A DNA stretch of 64,000 nt from Fusibacter sp963666805 (GTDB taxonomy: Bacteria; Bacillota; Clostridia; Peptostreptococcales; Acidaminobacteraceae): positions 124,001 through 188,000 of the forward strand of contig CAXXWR010000003.1 in NCBI GenBank assembly GCA_963666805.2, read 5' to 3'. This document shows positions 8,608-17,670 of the stretch, piece by piece. The notes under the pieces are model-generated. The model was given only the letters and a program-made list of their open reading frames with translations, was not told the origin of the DNA and did not search any database. Position numbers and translations under genes: made by a program. How positions within the stretch are numbered: the stretch's first letter is position 1; the number at the start of each line of letters is the position of its first letter.

Positions 8608-9680
8608 TATTTTTCCTCCTTGTCTAATGTATCCCAGACGCCTAACATATACATCACGCCAAGTGCGCGATCGTAAAGGCCATAACCCGGTCTACAATTT
8701 TTTTCTTCGCCCCATAAATGTCTTCCATGGTCTGGTCTAATATAACCTTCAAATCCCATTTCATGATACGCTTTGAGGACCTCTATAATAGGCACACTTC
8801 CATCTTTTTCTCTATGTGATGTTTCTATGAAGTCACCATTATCAAAGACTTTTACATTTCTAATATGGGCAAAATGGATACGATCTCCAAATCGACGAAT
8901 AATCTTTGGAATATCGTTAAGACGACTTGCCCCAAGTGATCCTGTACAAAGGGTTAAACCATTTTCAGGTTCATCAACTGCTTTCAATAGTTTTGCTATG
9001 TTTTCTTCACTGTTGACAATTCTCGGAATACCGAAAATTGAAAAAGGAGGATCATCGGGATGGATCGCCATTTTGATGCCTGTTTCTTTACAAACAGGCA
9101 TGATTTTTTCTAAGAAATAAACGAGGTTCTCAAAGAGTTTTTCCTCATCCACATGAGAATATGCTTCAAATAAATCAGTTACTTTTACCAATCTTTCTGG
9201 TTCCCATCCTGGCATAGTCATGTCACCTGCACCATCAAGTACTTTTTTTATCATTGACTCTGCACTTTCATTTTTAACATAATCATTTTCAAAATATAGG
9301 GCATTTGAACCGTCACCTACTGGATGATAAAGATCCGTTCTCGTCCAATCGAAAACTGGCATGAAGTTATAGCAAATCACCTTAACCCCTACTTTTGATA
9401 AATTTCTTATGGTTTCAATATAATTATCAATTAAAGCTTCTCGTGTAGGCAAACCAATTTTAATATCATCATGAACATTAACACTTTCAACGACATCAAT
9501 GTTAAAACCATACTCGTCTGCTTGTGCTTTCACTTCTTCGATTCGGCTCAACGGCCATACTTCTCCTGCTGGTATATCGTGAAGTGCCCAAACGACACCT
9601 TCTACACCAGGAATTTGTTTGATATCAGATAGGGTCACTTGATCATTTCCCTTACCATACCATCTCCATGTCATTTTCAT
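8607..9680 (-). CDS. uxuA: Mannonate dehydratase
   Basis: 357 residues, the usual length for Firmicute UxuA. It dehydrates D-mannonate to 2-keto-3-deoxy-D-gluconate using a divalent metal. Recognisable family segments are MTWRWYGKGNDQVTLSDI at the N-terminus, HPDDPP in the middle (about 210), HFAHIRNVK and YIRPDHGR near the end. It lies between the GPH transporter and uxuB in one operon. KDG kinase and aldolase genes are not in the window. Confidence 0.95.
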   Translation of the reverse strand: MKMTWRWYGKGNDQVTLSDIKQIPGVEGVVWALHDIPAGEVWPLSRIEEVKAQADEYGFNIDVVESVNVHDDIKIGLPTREALIDNYIETIRNLSKVGVKVICYNFMPVFDWTRTDLYHPVGDGSNALYFENDYVKNESAESMIKKVLDGAGDMTMPGWEPERLVKVTDLFEAYSHVDEEKLFENLVYFLEKIMPVCKETGIKMAIHPDDPPFSIFGIPRIVNSEENIAKLLKAVDEPENGLTLCTGSLGASRLNDIPKIIRRFGDRIHFAHIRNVKVFDNGDFIETSHREKDGSVPIIEVLKAYHEMGFEGYIRPDHGRHLWGEEKNCRPGYGLYDRALGVMYMLGVWDTLDKEEK

Positions 9681-9745
9681 TTCTATCCCTCTTTTCTATA
9701 AGCTATTTCTTTTTAATACATTCGCTTTATTCTAATGCAATTGGC

Positions 9746-11275
9746 TTAAATATCATTTGGTGAAGTGATGGTTGCCATTGCTTCTTCTAACGATACGCCT
9801 TGATCAATCGCTTCTCTACGAGCTGCATTGACTCTTTGTACTTCTGCCATATTCACACCTGATAGGGTGTAAAATTTCATTGAAATTAAAGCCGCTATCC
9901 ATGCAATCATTGGAATGACGCAGAAGAGAATGATAACCACTTTATCAACGCCTTCAATATAAGGTGTCGTTGTATCTGGAAGCGTCTGTAAACCTAAGCC
10001 CACTAAAACAACTACACCTACAAAAGTAGTTGATAAACTAGATACTAATTTATCGACCAAGCTAAATAGAGTCCCTACCATACCTGGAACGTAGTTTCCA
10101 CTTCTATAAATTTCATAGTCTGAACAATCGGCAACCATTGGAATAGCCATATCTGCAGTCGAATAAAATGATCCAAATCCAATCATGTAGCAAATAAGGA
10201 AGATGACTGTATAGATATTAATATCTGTAAATGATAAAAGTGTTGCTGTATTGCCATAATCCCAAACCAAAAGTAAAATAAGTACGCCTGAATACATGAC
10301 CAAAGCAATCGCATTACATACCATCATTGATAATTTTTGACCATGTTTCTGAGAAATTTTAAGATTAATCAAGAAAAACGGTGCTGCTCCAACGAAGCCC
10401 AAAATATAAGAAGGTAAGTAAAGACCGTTGTAATTTCCCATCATAATAGCAAATAACATAATCCCTACTGAAGTGTTTTGTGCAATCGAACTTGCTAATT
10501 TATTACCCGCACCTGCTACAATTAAGAGTTTTAAATTACGATTATTTTTCAATATTTCTAAATAGTCCTTAATCTTCACTTTCTTTTGAACACGTCCGCC
10601 CATTCCGTAAAATTCTGGTCTATCTTTTTCTGATATACCTATAACTGCTAACATTGTCAAAATAAATGAGATAATGACTGCCATTGGAACGACCAAATTA
10701 AAGAATTCAGCTGTCCCGAATCCAACACGGCCACCCCATAAACTTGCCACCACTTGAATGAGTCCCATTCCTAATAAAGAAGCAACTGTATTAAAAATAT
10801 TAAACATTGGTCTTTGTTTAGGGTCATTTGTGATAACGGTCTGACCACTTCTCGTACAAGCAGTCTGGAAAGTATAACCGATGACAAATAATAAATAAAA
10901 TAAAGTATAGAGCACATATTTTAACCAAACAACTGACTCTGGAATAAGTCGCGTTGCAAAATAAATTAAAACAGCACTGACAATTAATATCAGGTTTCCT
11001 AAAATCATAAATGGCCTAAATTTACCAAATTTAGTCTGTGTTTTATCAATGATAGCACCAATAATAGGGTCTGTTATCCCATCAAAGATTCTCATAACCG
11101 TAACCATTGTTGTTGCAAACATAAGGGTCAATCCTAAAACCCCATTTGCATAGTAAGCAATATAATTCATCGTTAGAATAAAATAACAATTTGTAGCGCC
11201 GTTATTAAATGCAAACAAAAACAACTGCCAAGGTTTAGATCGATTGACTTGATGATCATGAACCGTTTTTTCCAT
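9746..11275 (-). CDS. GPH-family glycoside/uronide:cation symporter
   Basis: 509 residues, about twelve transmembrane helices. The N-terminal segment MRIFDGITDPIIGAIIDKTQTKFGKFRP is the signature loop of the MelB/UidB/GPH family. Located between the GH2 hydrolase and uxuA, it most likely imports the glycoside or uronide that the hydrolase cleaves. The family is driven by Na+ or H+. A ribosome site GGGGAT lies upstream of the ATG. Confidence 0.9.
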   Translation of the reverse strand: MEKTVHDHQVNRSKPWQLFLFAFNNGATNCYFILTMNYIAYYANGVLGLTLMFATTMVTVMRIFDGITDPIIGAIIDKTQTKFGKFRPFMILGNLILIVSAVLIYFATRLIPESVVWLKYVLYTLFYLLFVIGYTFQTACTRSGQTVITNDPKQRPMFNIFNTVASLLGMGLIQVVASLWGGRVGFGTAEFFNLVVPMAVIISFILTMLAVIGISEKDRPEFYGMGGRVQKKVKIKDYLEILKNNRNLKLLIVAGAGNKLASSIAQNTSVGIMLFAIMMGNYNGLYLPSYILGFVGAAPFFLINLKISQKHGQKLSMMVCNAIALVMYSGVLILLLVWDYGNTATLLSFTDINIYTVIFLICYMIGFGSFYSTADMAIPMVADCSDYEIYRSGNYVPGMVGTLFSLVDKLVSSLSTTFVGVVVLVGLGLQTLPDTTTPYIEGVDKVVIILFCVIPMIAWIAALISMKFYTLSGVNMAEVQRVNAARREAIDQGVSLEEAMATITSPNDI

Positions 11276-11329
11276 ATTTATATCCCCTTTCCCTTACTCA
11301 ATGATACTTAATAGCTTAAACCCATAAAT

Positions 11330-13258
11330 CTAACCTACCCAGTTAGAACTGCTGCTTTTTGACTTATCCAATTTATAGCTTTTATTTGGCACTGAAACAT
11401 ACTTGAAAACAGCCTTATCTTTTTGAGCTCCCGCTACAGCTACAATTTCCGTTTCTTTGTCCAAATTCACTTTAAATTCAAAGACATGTTTAGCCGTTTT
11501 CTCTCCAACTATCTTCCCGTCTTGATAGAGAGTAACTCTTGGCTGGTTAGAATAAACTTTTATTTTAATCGTTTTTTGATTACGTTCAACAAAACGTTTA
11601 CTGCATATATGAACCATAGGTTGCTTAGTCCAATATGCTTGGTATAAATAAAAGCTATCTTTCTTGGTCTTTCGATCAAAAGTAACAAGCCCTTTATGAT
11701 TCATACCAGGCTCTCCACCTTGATTTCTGGCATCTGCTGCAAAATCAAACATATTCCATACATGTGTTGCCCATAAAAAGGGATGTCTTTCAAAACATTC
11801 AAGCATGTATTCATGATAAATCGCTTGATATTCCTCTGTATGGTCACCTCTTCTTGGTTTTTCACTATGAAGATTAGGCATTCCCTCACAACCATATTCA
11901 GAATATCCTAGTGGCATATTAGGATATAAAAAGTGAAAGCCTTTCATAAAAATATCATTTAAAAAGAGGCCCGGTACATACCATCCTAAGTAGAGATTAT
12001 AGCCTACTAAATCTGTCAAATGTGCTACTTTTGAAAAAGGATTACACATTGCATAACAAGCAAGTGTTGTCGGTCTATTAGGATCCATTTCATGACACAA
12101 ATCATTGAGTTCATGATGATTATCTAACATATCCTTTTTATCTTTAGTTGAAATGGTAATCTCATTGGATACGCCCCAAGTCACAATAGATGGATGATTA
12201 TAATTTTGTATAATCAATTCTTTCATCTGACTAATTGTGTTTTCTCTTCCATTAGGCATATGTTCAGAAATATAAGGAATTTCAGCCCATACAATCATGC
12301 CTACTTCGTCACATAAATCATAGAAGTACTGGTCATGCTGATAATGTGCTAATCTAACTGTATTCGCTCCAATTTCTTTGATAAGTGCCATATCGTTATC
12401 ATGATGTACTTTGCTTATCGCATTGCCTAAGCCTTTAAAATCTTGATGTCTCGATACCCCTCTTAATGGGAATGATTTGCCATTTAAGAAAAATCCTTTT
12501 TGAGGGTCAACATGAAAAGTTCTTACACCAAATTTTGAAGACACTTGGTCTTTAATTTCTCCCTCAACAACAAGTGATGCTACTGCTGTATACAAATAAG
12601 GATTTTCAATGCCGTGCCACAAATTCACAGATTTGAGGTCAATCTTCTGAATTAAACCGCCCTTAGACTGTGCAACGCTATTTCCTTCTTGATCTTTAAT
12701 ATCAATTTCAATAATAGCTTTATCCACTTGTGCTTCAGTCTCAACGGTGATAACAGCATCCTTACCTATAACATCACTGGTGATTTTGATCCCGGGTGTT
12801 CCCAATTGGTCCAATGTAAAATGTGATGCGTCAACTTCAATAAGATTAACATCTCTATAGATGCCCCCGTAAAAAGTAAAATCCGCTTTTTGTGGATAAA
12901 CCTTATCATTCACTGTATTCTCAACTTTCACTCTTAAATGATTTTGAGCTTTAAGTGAATCCGTAATATTAACCCTAAAAGTTGAATATCCGCCATGATG
13001 TTGGGTAACAAGACCATCGTTCAAATAGACTTCACAAGATGCATTTACACCTAAAAATTCTAAATAGACTGCCTTTTGTTGCTTGTTAATCTCTGGATAA
13101 TCAAAAGCCTTCTCATAGACCATTGTGCCACGAAAATAATCATCGCCTCCATCTTGACCATCTAACGCATTCCAAGTATGTGGTACATCAACTTTTTCTG
13201 GTGGGCGATTAGCATTTTTGAACACCCAGTTTTGATTCATGTTTTTGATTTTTCTCAT
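11330..13258 (-). CDS. Glycoside hydrolase family 2 (probable beta-glucuronidase or beta-galactosidase)
   Basis: 642 residues, first gene of the uronate operon and without a signal peptide, so cytoplasmic. Domains: sugar-binding jelly roll (about 10-170), immunoglobulin-like domain (about 180-270), TIM barrel (about 270-560) and a C-terminal beta domain. The acid/base is Glu366 in GVSNE and the nucleophile Glu454 in GYSEYG. An N-x-K motif at Asn520-His521-Lys522 matches the position that contacts the carboxylate of glucuronides in beta-glucuronidases, but N-x-K-G also occurs in GH2 enzymes acting on galactosides, so it is not decisive. The operon context favours a glucuronide or galacturonide. 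Confidence 0.88.
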   Translation of the reverse strand: MRKIKNMNQNWVFKNANRPPEKVDVPHTWNALDGQDGGDDYFRGTMVYEKAFDYPEINKQQKAVYLEFLGVNASCEVYLNDGLVTQHHGGYSTFRVNITDSLKAQNHLRVKVENTVNDKVYPQKADFTFYGGIYRDVNLIEVDASHFTLDQLGTPGIKITSDVIGKDAVITVETEAQVDKAIIEIDIKDQEGNSVAQSKGGLIQKIDLKSVNLWHGIENPYLYTAVASLVVEGEIKDQVSSKFGVRTFHVDPQKGFFLNGKSFPLRGVSRHQDFKGLGNAISKVHHDNDMALIKEIGANTVRLAHYQHDQYFYDLCDEVGMIVWAEIPYISEHMPNGRENTISQMKELIIQNYNHPSIVTWGVSNEITISTKDKKDMLDNHHELNDLCHEMDPNRPTTLACYAMCNPFSKVAHLTDLVGYNLYLGWYVPGLFLNDIFMKGFHFLYPNMPLGYSEYGCEGMPNLHSEKPRRGDHTEEYQAIYHEYMLECFERHPFLWATHVWNMFDFAADARNQGGEPGMNHKGLVTFDRKTKKDSFYLYQAYWTKQPMVHICSKRFVERNQKTIKIKVYSNQPRVTLYQDGKIVGEKTAKHVFEFKVNLDKETEIVAVAGAQKDKAVFKYVSVPNKSYKLDKSKSSSSNWVG

Positions 13259-13288
13259 TTAAAAATTCCTCTCAGATTATTACATAAA

Positions 13289-13326
13289 GAAACAGCCATC
13301 GTAACGCTTTAAAAAAGGCTGTTTCT
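13289..13326. terminator. Hairpin between gene remnant and uronate operon
   Basis: Ten-base perfect arms AGAAACAGCC and GGCTGTTTCT with an A-rich loop. On the minus strand it is followed by TTTATG only, so it may be a weak terminator of whatever is transcribed through the remnant, or a leader structure for the GH2 operon. Confidence 0.45.
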
Positions 13327-13339
13327 TCTAAAAAATAAT

Positions 13340-13630
13340 TTATTTCTTATGCTTATCAGAATAGAAACCAGTCTTATTATTGTAAGGTTTATATAAATCA
13401 AATCGACTTCCTAATCCTATACCATCTGGTAAATTACTTTCTCCTACAAAGATACCATAATCCATTTCAAAATAAGATTCAAACATCCTCTGCTCATCCT
13501 AAAATCGTTTCTAATGTCGCAAAAGATATCCCCGTGTTATACGTGCTCCCCCATTTGATTGGATATTTAAATGTTCGTAAATAGATGACTCTAATCACTT
13601 GTCCGTTTAACCAATTAAACCAAACTTGAT
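13340..13630 (-). pseudogene. Frameshifted remnant of an unidentified gene
   Basis: Two coding-like pieces lie on the minus strand in different frames. The upstream piece (about 13630 down to a TGA at 13496-13494) reads, in part, VIYLRTFKYPIKWGSTYNTG and ends ETILG. The downstream piece (about 13498 to a TAA at 13342-13340) continues EQRMFESYFEMDYGIFVGES and ends in a Lys-rich tail. Removing a single T at the junction would join them as ETILGEQRMFE. No start codon or ribosome site is visible, so the 5' end is also lost. I do not recognise the family. Confidence 0.45.
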
Positions 13631-13902
13631 TTTGATTTTAAATTCTAATGACTAACTATCCCCCTTAGAATATTAATTGAAAAAACTAAATTACATTACT
13701 TATACAAAATAATTCAATTAGTTACTAATTTCAATACATGTAACCTATTCGGCTTTTTGCTGTGTTTAAACGGTGGCCTCCTTAAAATTCTGAGGATTGA
13801 TGCCCCTAAAGAGGGACTGATAAAATAATCCGCCCATTTACGTTCAACTTCTCCAAACAACATTAAAAAAGGAGGATTTATCCCCCCTATTGAATAAAAC
13901 AA
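13631..13902. other. Intergenic stretch with no supported gene
   Basis: A 68-codon open frame on the minus strand (13714-13920) has no family resemblance, no good ribosome site and overlaps the terminator of the response-regulator gene. I see no other feature here. Confidence 0.5.
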
Positions 13903-13931
13903 TAGCGTAGCAGTCAACAACTACTACGCTA
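13892..13931 (-). terminator. Terminator after LytTR response regulator
   Basis: Eleven-base arms TAGCGTAGTAG and CTGCTACGCTA (one G-U pair) around a seven-base loop, followed on the minus strand by TTGTTTTATT. It begins 30 bases after the regulator stop. Confidence 0.8.
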
Positions 13932-13960
13932 TAACATCCACCTCTACACTTTTAGAATAC

Positions 13961-14674
13961 TTACATCATGGTTTCACCATAATAATCTGTAAGCGCTTTG
14001 ATAAAACTTGATTTACTGCGTCGACTCATTTCAAGTTTGGATTTACCTACATAAACAAAATTATCTTTTACTTTAATAACATACTTCAAATTAACCAGAT
14101 AACACTGGTTACATTTAACAAAGTGATATTCAGCCAGTTGTTCTTCAATACTACTAATTGTCCCTCTTAGAACATATTCACCCAATTTTGTATGATAATG
14201 AAGCATTCTATTTTCTATTTCAACATAATACAAATCATTTGAATTAAACTTGACAATTCCATTTACAGTGTTCAAAATAATAACTTTTGATTCTTTCTTT
14301 TTGGCACGTTCAAGTGCCCTTTCCATCCGCATGGAAAAAGCATAATAATTAATGGGTTTCAGCACAAAATCAAGCGCCCCAACTGAATAGCCTTCGATTG
14401 CATACTGTGCAAGATTAGTAATGAAGACAATTACGACTTCGGAATCCTTTTGTCGGATGATTTTGGAAGCTTCCATACCATCTATTTCTGGCATCTCAAT
14501 ATCAAAGAAAATAATATCATATTGAGATGTATATGCATCTACAATCTGCGCACCATTTTCATACAAATCAACTTCAAAACCAATATTATTCTCATCACCA
14601 TACTTATTAATATAAGTATGAATTTGACTTCTTGTCTCTTCTTGATCTTCAGCAATAGCTATTTTATATTTCAA
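13961..14674 (-). CDS. LytTR-family response regulator
   Basis: 237 residues. The receiver domain (1-120) has acidic residues E9/D10 and phosphoacceptor Asp58 (FFDIEMPEIDG). The LytTR DNA-binding domain runs from about 130 to 232. The start codon is TTG, placed eight bases after AAAGGA. There is no adjacent kinase; the GHKL kinase at 6302-7603 is the only partner in sight. A promoter and a terminator flank it, so it is probably monocistronic. Its targets may include the uronate operon that separates it from the kinase, but this is inference. Confidence 0.9.
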   Translation of the reverse strand: MKYKIAIAEDQEETRSQIHTYINKYGDENNIGFEVDLYENGAQIVDAYTSQYDIIFFDIEMPEIDGMEASKIIRQKDSEVVIVFITNLAQYAIEGYSVGALDFVLKPINYYAFSMRMERALERAKKKESKVIILNTVNGIVKFNSNDLYYVEIENRMLHYHTKLGEYVLRGTISSIEEQLAEYHFVKCNQCYLVNLKYVIKVKDNFVYVGKSKLEMSRRSKSSFIKALTDYYGETMM

Positions 14675-14722
14675 AGCGAATAATCCTTTCTTTGTATTTC
14701 CAAATGTATCAATGCTATCAGC

Positions 14723-14751
14723 ATTATATCATAGGACTACTCTAACTTGAA
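14723..14751 (-). promoter_or_regulatory. Sigma-A-type promoter of the response-regulator gene
   Basis: On the minus strand a perfect TATAAT (14728-14723) follows TTCAAG by 17 bases. It is 49 bases upstream of the TTG start. The -35 matches only half the consensus. Confidence 0.55.
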
Positions 14752-14787
14752 GTGTCATATTTGACTTCCTATTTTAAACGGACTAGC

Positions 14788-15768
14788 CTAACGGTTTCCT
14801 GTCTTGGCATCTTTCATCGTCTCTTTAATGTATTGAACCGACGCTTCAAGTTGTTCCTTTTCCCACGCATTAAGACTTACTGGTAGCCGTTTGATAATCC
14901 CTTCTCTACCAATAATACATGGCATACTAAAAGCAACATCGCCATCATAACCATACTCTCCCCTCAAAGTGGTACAAGCGGGATATATGCTTCTTTCATC
15001 CAATAAAACACACTTAGCCATAGTCACTGCAGCTTGAGCAACACCAGCATTGGTCCAACCTTTGCCATTAAAAACGTCATAAGCTGCTGAGACGATTGAT
15101 TGTCTAACTTGTTCTGGATCCTTGATTTTATCAGTTACTTTAAAATGTTGGTCTAAGTCAGCATAAGGTATGCCATATACATTTAAATGGCTCAAGACGG
15201 GAAAAGCCGTTTTACCATGTTCGCCCATCATATAGCCTGTAATTGATTTGGGATCAACATTTAACTCCTCTGCAAATAGTTTCCTAAGTCGTGCTGAATC
15301 TAGCATCGTTCCCGTTCCAAAAACGCGCCCACTCGGATAATCAAACTCATTCTCCGCAATATATAACATGGTATCTAGTGGATTAGTAATAAAAATGACA
15401 ATTGCTTCTTTCGTGTATTTTGTAATGCCAGTCATAACTTCTCTAATAACTTCACAATTGGTTCGGGTGAGTAATGTCCTATCGGGCTCACCTTTAGGGT
15501 CATCAGGATTAGGTAAAATACTTGGTCCCGCTGCCACAATAATGACATCCGCTTCTTTACATTGTTCATAACCACCACTTTTTACAGTTACATTATTCAT
15601 ATAAGTTAAAGCCGTTGCCTGAGCTTGATCAAGTGCTTCTCCATAAGCAACATTTTCTAAAATATCAATCACACCAATTTCTGCAAAAAGGCCCATTTTC
15701 ATAGCATCAGCTAAGACATAAGACCCTACATGCCCTACACCTACTACAACCAGTTTATTTTTATTCAT
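14788..15768 (-). CDS. L-lactate/2-hydroxyacid dehydrogenase family protein
   Basis: 326 residues. NAD-binding Rossmann motif GVGHVGS near the N-terminus, catalytic His in GEHGKTAF, and TNPLD identify the LDH/MDH family, which interconverts 2-keto and L-2-hydroxy acids with NAD(H). The substrate loop is atypical: after AAGPS it carries an insert rich in Pro and Asp (ILPNPDDPKGEPDRTLL) where LDH has the short loop with Gln102 and MDH has Arg102. Substrate specificity is therefore open. I chose the ATG at 15768, nine bases after AAGGAG, over an in-frame ATG 12 codons upstream without a ribosome site. Confidence 0.85.
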   Translation of the reverse strand: MNKNKLVVVGVGHVGSYVLADAMKMGLFAEIGVIDILENVAYGEALDQAQATALTYMNNVTVKSGGYEQCKEADVIIVAAGPSILPNPDDPKGEPDRTLLTRTNCEVIREVMTGITKYTKEAIVIFITNPLDTMLYIAENEFDYPSGRVFGTGTMLDSARLRKLFAEELNVDPKSITGYMMGEHGKTAFPVLSHLNVYGIPYADLDQHFKVTDKIKDPEQVRQSIVSAAYDVFNGKGWTNAGVAQAAVTMAKCVLLDERSIYPACTTLRGEYGYDGDVAFSMPCIIGREGIIKRLPVSLNAWEKEQLEASVQYIKETMKDAKTGNR

Positions 15769-15862
15769 CTCTGTCATCTCCTTAGGTTGTTTACGATTTC
15801 GCAAACCTCAATAATAGAGATATTATATCATAATTCTGAATATTTTCACTATTCAAAGTCTA

Positions 15863-15900
15863 AAAAGAGGCCATGATGAAGGCACATCACAACCTCTTTT
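15863..15900 (-). terminator. Terminator of the AtuA/DUF4387 operon
   Basis: Arms AAAAGAGGTTGTGATG and CATCATGGCCTCTTTT pair over 16 positions on the minus strand only if three G-U wobbles are allowed. Those become mismatches on the plus strand, showing that the minus-strand transcript is the one terminated. Confidence 0.75.
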
Positions 15901-15957
15901 CTCTTTGTGAACTATTAAGGGAATGTCTTTTTTATCTCAGATTTATTTGGCAAATTA

Positions 15958-16263
15958 CTATTTATCTATTTCTAATTCAAGTAAAGCAGAACTCAAACTT
16001 TTACCGTGTTTATCAATAGCAAGAGATCTGGTTACCCCACCGCCTAAGGCCTTGTCCATAACAAAGTTAACAGCACCAATTTTAGGAAGTTCATAGCGAA
16101 CAACTTCTCCATGAACGATTTCTTTAAACCATTCTTTAACCACTTCTGGTGTCACTTTTTCAAGTATTAAGTCATAATCTTTCATGTCATATACAATAAG
16201 TGATATATTAGAAATATTGCCTTTATCTCCTGTTCTTGAATGTGCGATTTCACGTAATTTCAT
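15958..16263 (-). CDS. DUF4387/AtuA C-terminal-like small protein
   Basis: 101 residues starting MKLREIAHSRTGDKGNISN, the hallmark of the small domain that is either fused to the C-terminus of AtuA/DUF1446 proteins or encoded beside them. It starts two bases after the AtuA-like stop with GGAGGTG upstream, so it is cotranscribed and probably forms a complex with that protein. No catalytic function is established for the domain as far as I know. Confidence 0.85.
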   Translation of the reverse strand: MKLREIAHSRTGDKGNISNISLIVYDMKDYDLILEKVTPEVVKEWFKEIVHGEVVRYELPKIGAVNFVMDKALGGGVTRSLAIDKHGKSLSSALLELEIDK

Positions 16264-16265
16264 GC

Positions 16266-17621
16266 TTACACCTCCTCATACTTAACTTGACAATTTATGT
16301 CTTCGCGAGGCATAAATATTGATGCAATAGAAACAATAGCACTTACTTTTTTAGTTGCACCGCCACCGCCGGCTGGGCCATTTGTATAAAGTGCTTCAAC
16401 CTCGTTAGCAATTTGAGTGGCATCTGATTTTTTAACCGTTCTACCTGATACTCTCAACCTAACTTCTTTTAGTTGATTTGGATCTTGTAATAATTGACCC
16501 CCAATTTCTCCAGAATAAAGAGAATTAAAACCTAAATAATCAATTCTTAATTCCTCAATTGGAACACCTACAAGTTCAAGTCTTTTTTTAACAATCTCAC
16601 CTGCTAATTTAGCTCTTTCAAAAGCATTAAAACCACCATAAGAGATTTCGCCCTCACCAATATAACAATCTTGATAGCCAATGCTTACCTTTAAGGTATC
16701 AGGTCTTAAAGTTCCTGTTGCACCTTTAAGACTTACTCTATCTTTAGCGATTTGGGTCATCTCAACACCTGTATAATCCGCAACACCATCTGGTGTAATA
16801 TATTTTGAAGGATCATGTATCTCATAAATCATTTGTTCTTTACACGTGTCAGTTGTCACTAATCCGCCAGATCCTTCAACTTTTGTTATTTCAAGTTCAC
16901 CATTTTCATTAACAATGGCAATTGGGAATCCTAATTTCCATAATTCTGGGACTTCTTTAATGCCAGGATCTGCATAATAGCCTCCTGTCGCTTGTCCACC
17001 ACATTCTAAAAGGTGACCTGCAAGAATGCCTTTACCGATTAAATCAGCGTCTTCAAATGTCCATCCGAACTCATACATCAAAGGCGCAAGTGTCAATGAT
17101 GGATCAGCAACACGACCTGTGATAATAATGTCTGCATCATTTCTAAGTGCCTCTAAAATTCCCTCAGATCCTAGATAAGCATTAGCTGAAATAATAGATG
17201 ACTGAATACTTTTTAAAGGCTTTTTAAGTTCTAACACATCATAGTCTAAATAGTCATTGATTCTATCAGATATATCATCACCTAAAACAGCTGCAATTTT
17301 AATGCCTTTAATCCCCATATCTTCAGCCATTTTCTTCACAACTTTAGCAGCCGCTTGTGGGTTAGCCGCTCCCATATTGGTGATAACTTTTACACCCTGT
17401 TTCTTACAAAGCGGTAGAACTTTTTCCATACGATACTCCAATAGGCCATTATATCCTTTTTCAGGATTCTCTCTCTTTTGACCTTGTGCAATAGCAATCG
17501 TTCTCTCCGCTAAACATTCAAAAATAATATAGTCTAAATTTCCTTTTTCAATAAGTTCCAATGCAGGTTCAAGTCTATCTCCACCGTAACCTGCCCCAGA
17601 ACCAATTCTTACCGTTTTCAT
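16266..17621 (-). CDS. AtuA-like protein (DUF1446, acyclic terpene/acid utilisation family)
   Basis: 451 residues. The N-terminal RIGSGAGYGGDRLEPALELI and the glycine-rich GPAGGGGATKK near the C-terminus are typical of the DUF1446 family, named after AtuA of citronellol and geraniol degradation in Pseudomonas. The exact reaction is not established; many members occur in carboxylate-degradation operons. Here it lies downstream of a CitMHS transporter and upstream of its small DUF4387 partner, under a sigma-54 promoter. That context suggests catabolism of an imported di- or tricarboxylate rather than of a terpene. Confidence 0.85.
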   Translation of the reverse strand: MKTVRIGSGAGYGGDRLEPALELIEKGNLDYIIFECLAERTIAIAQGQKRENPEKGYNGLLEYRMEKVLPLCKKQGVKVITNMGAANPQAAAKVVKKMAEDMGIKGIKIAAVLGDDISDRINDYLDYDVLELKKPLKSIQSSIISANAYLGSEGILEALRNDADIIITGRVADPSLTLAPLMYEFGWTFEDADLIGKGILAGHLLECGGQATGGYYADPGIKEVPELWKLGFPIAIVNENGELEITKVEGSGGLVTTDTCKEQMIYEIHDPSKYITPDGVADYTGVEMTQIAKDRVSLKGATGTLRPDTLKVSIGYQDCYIGEGEISYGGFNAFERAKLAGEIVKKRLELVGVPIEELRIDYLGFNSLYSGEIGGQLLQDPNQLKEVRLRVSGRTVKKSDATQIANEVEALYTNGPAGGGGATKKVSAIVSIASIFMPREDINCQVKYEEV

Positions 17622-17670
17622 AATATAGTCCTCCCTTTTTCCTTATTCAACTTCGTTTTGCTTTTGTTTT

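Noticed and set aside
13714..13920. 68-codon open frame on the minus strand
   Set aside because: It has no ribosome site, no recognisable family, and part of it is the terminator hairpin of the response-regulator gene.
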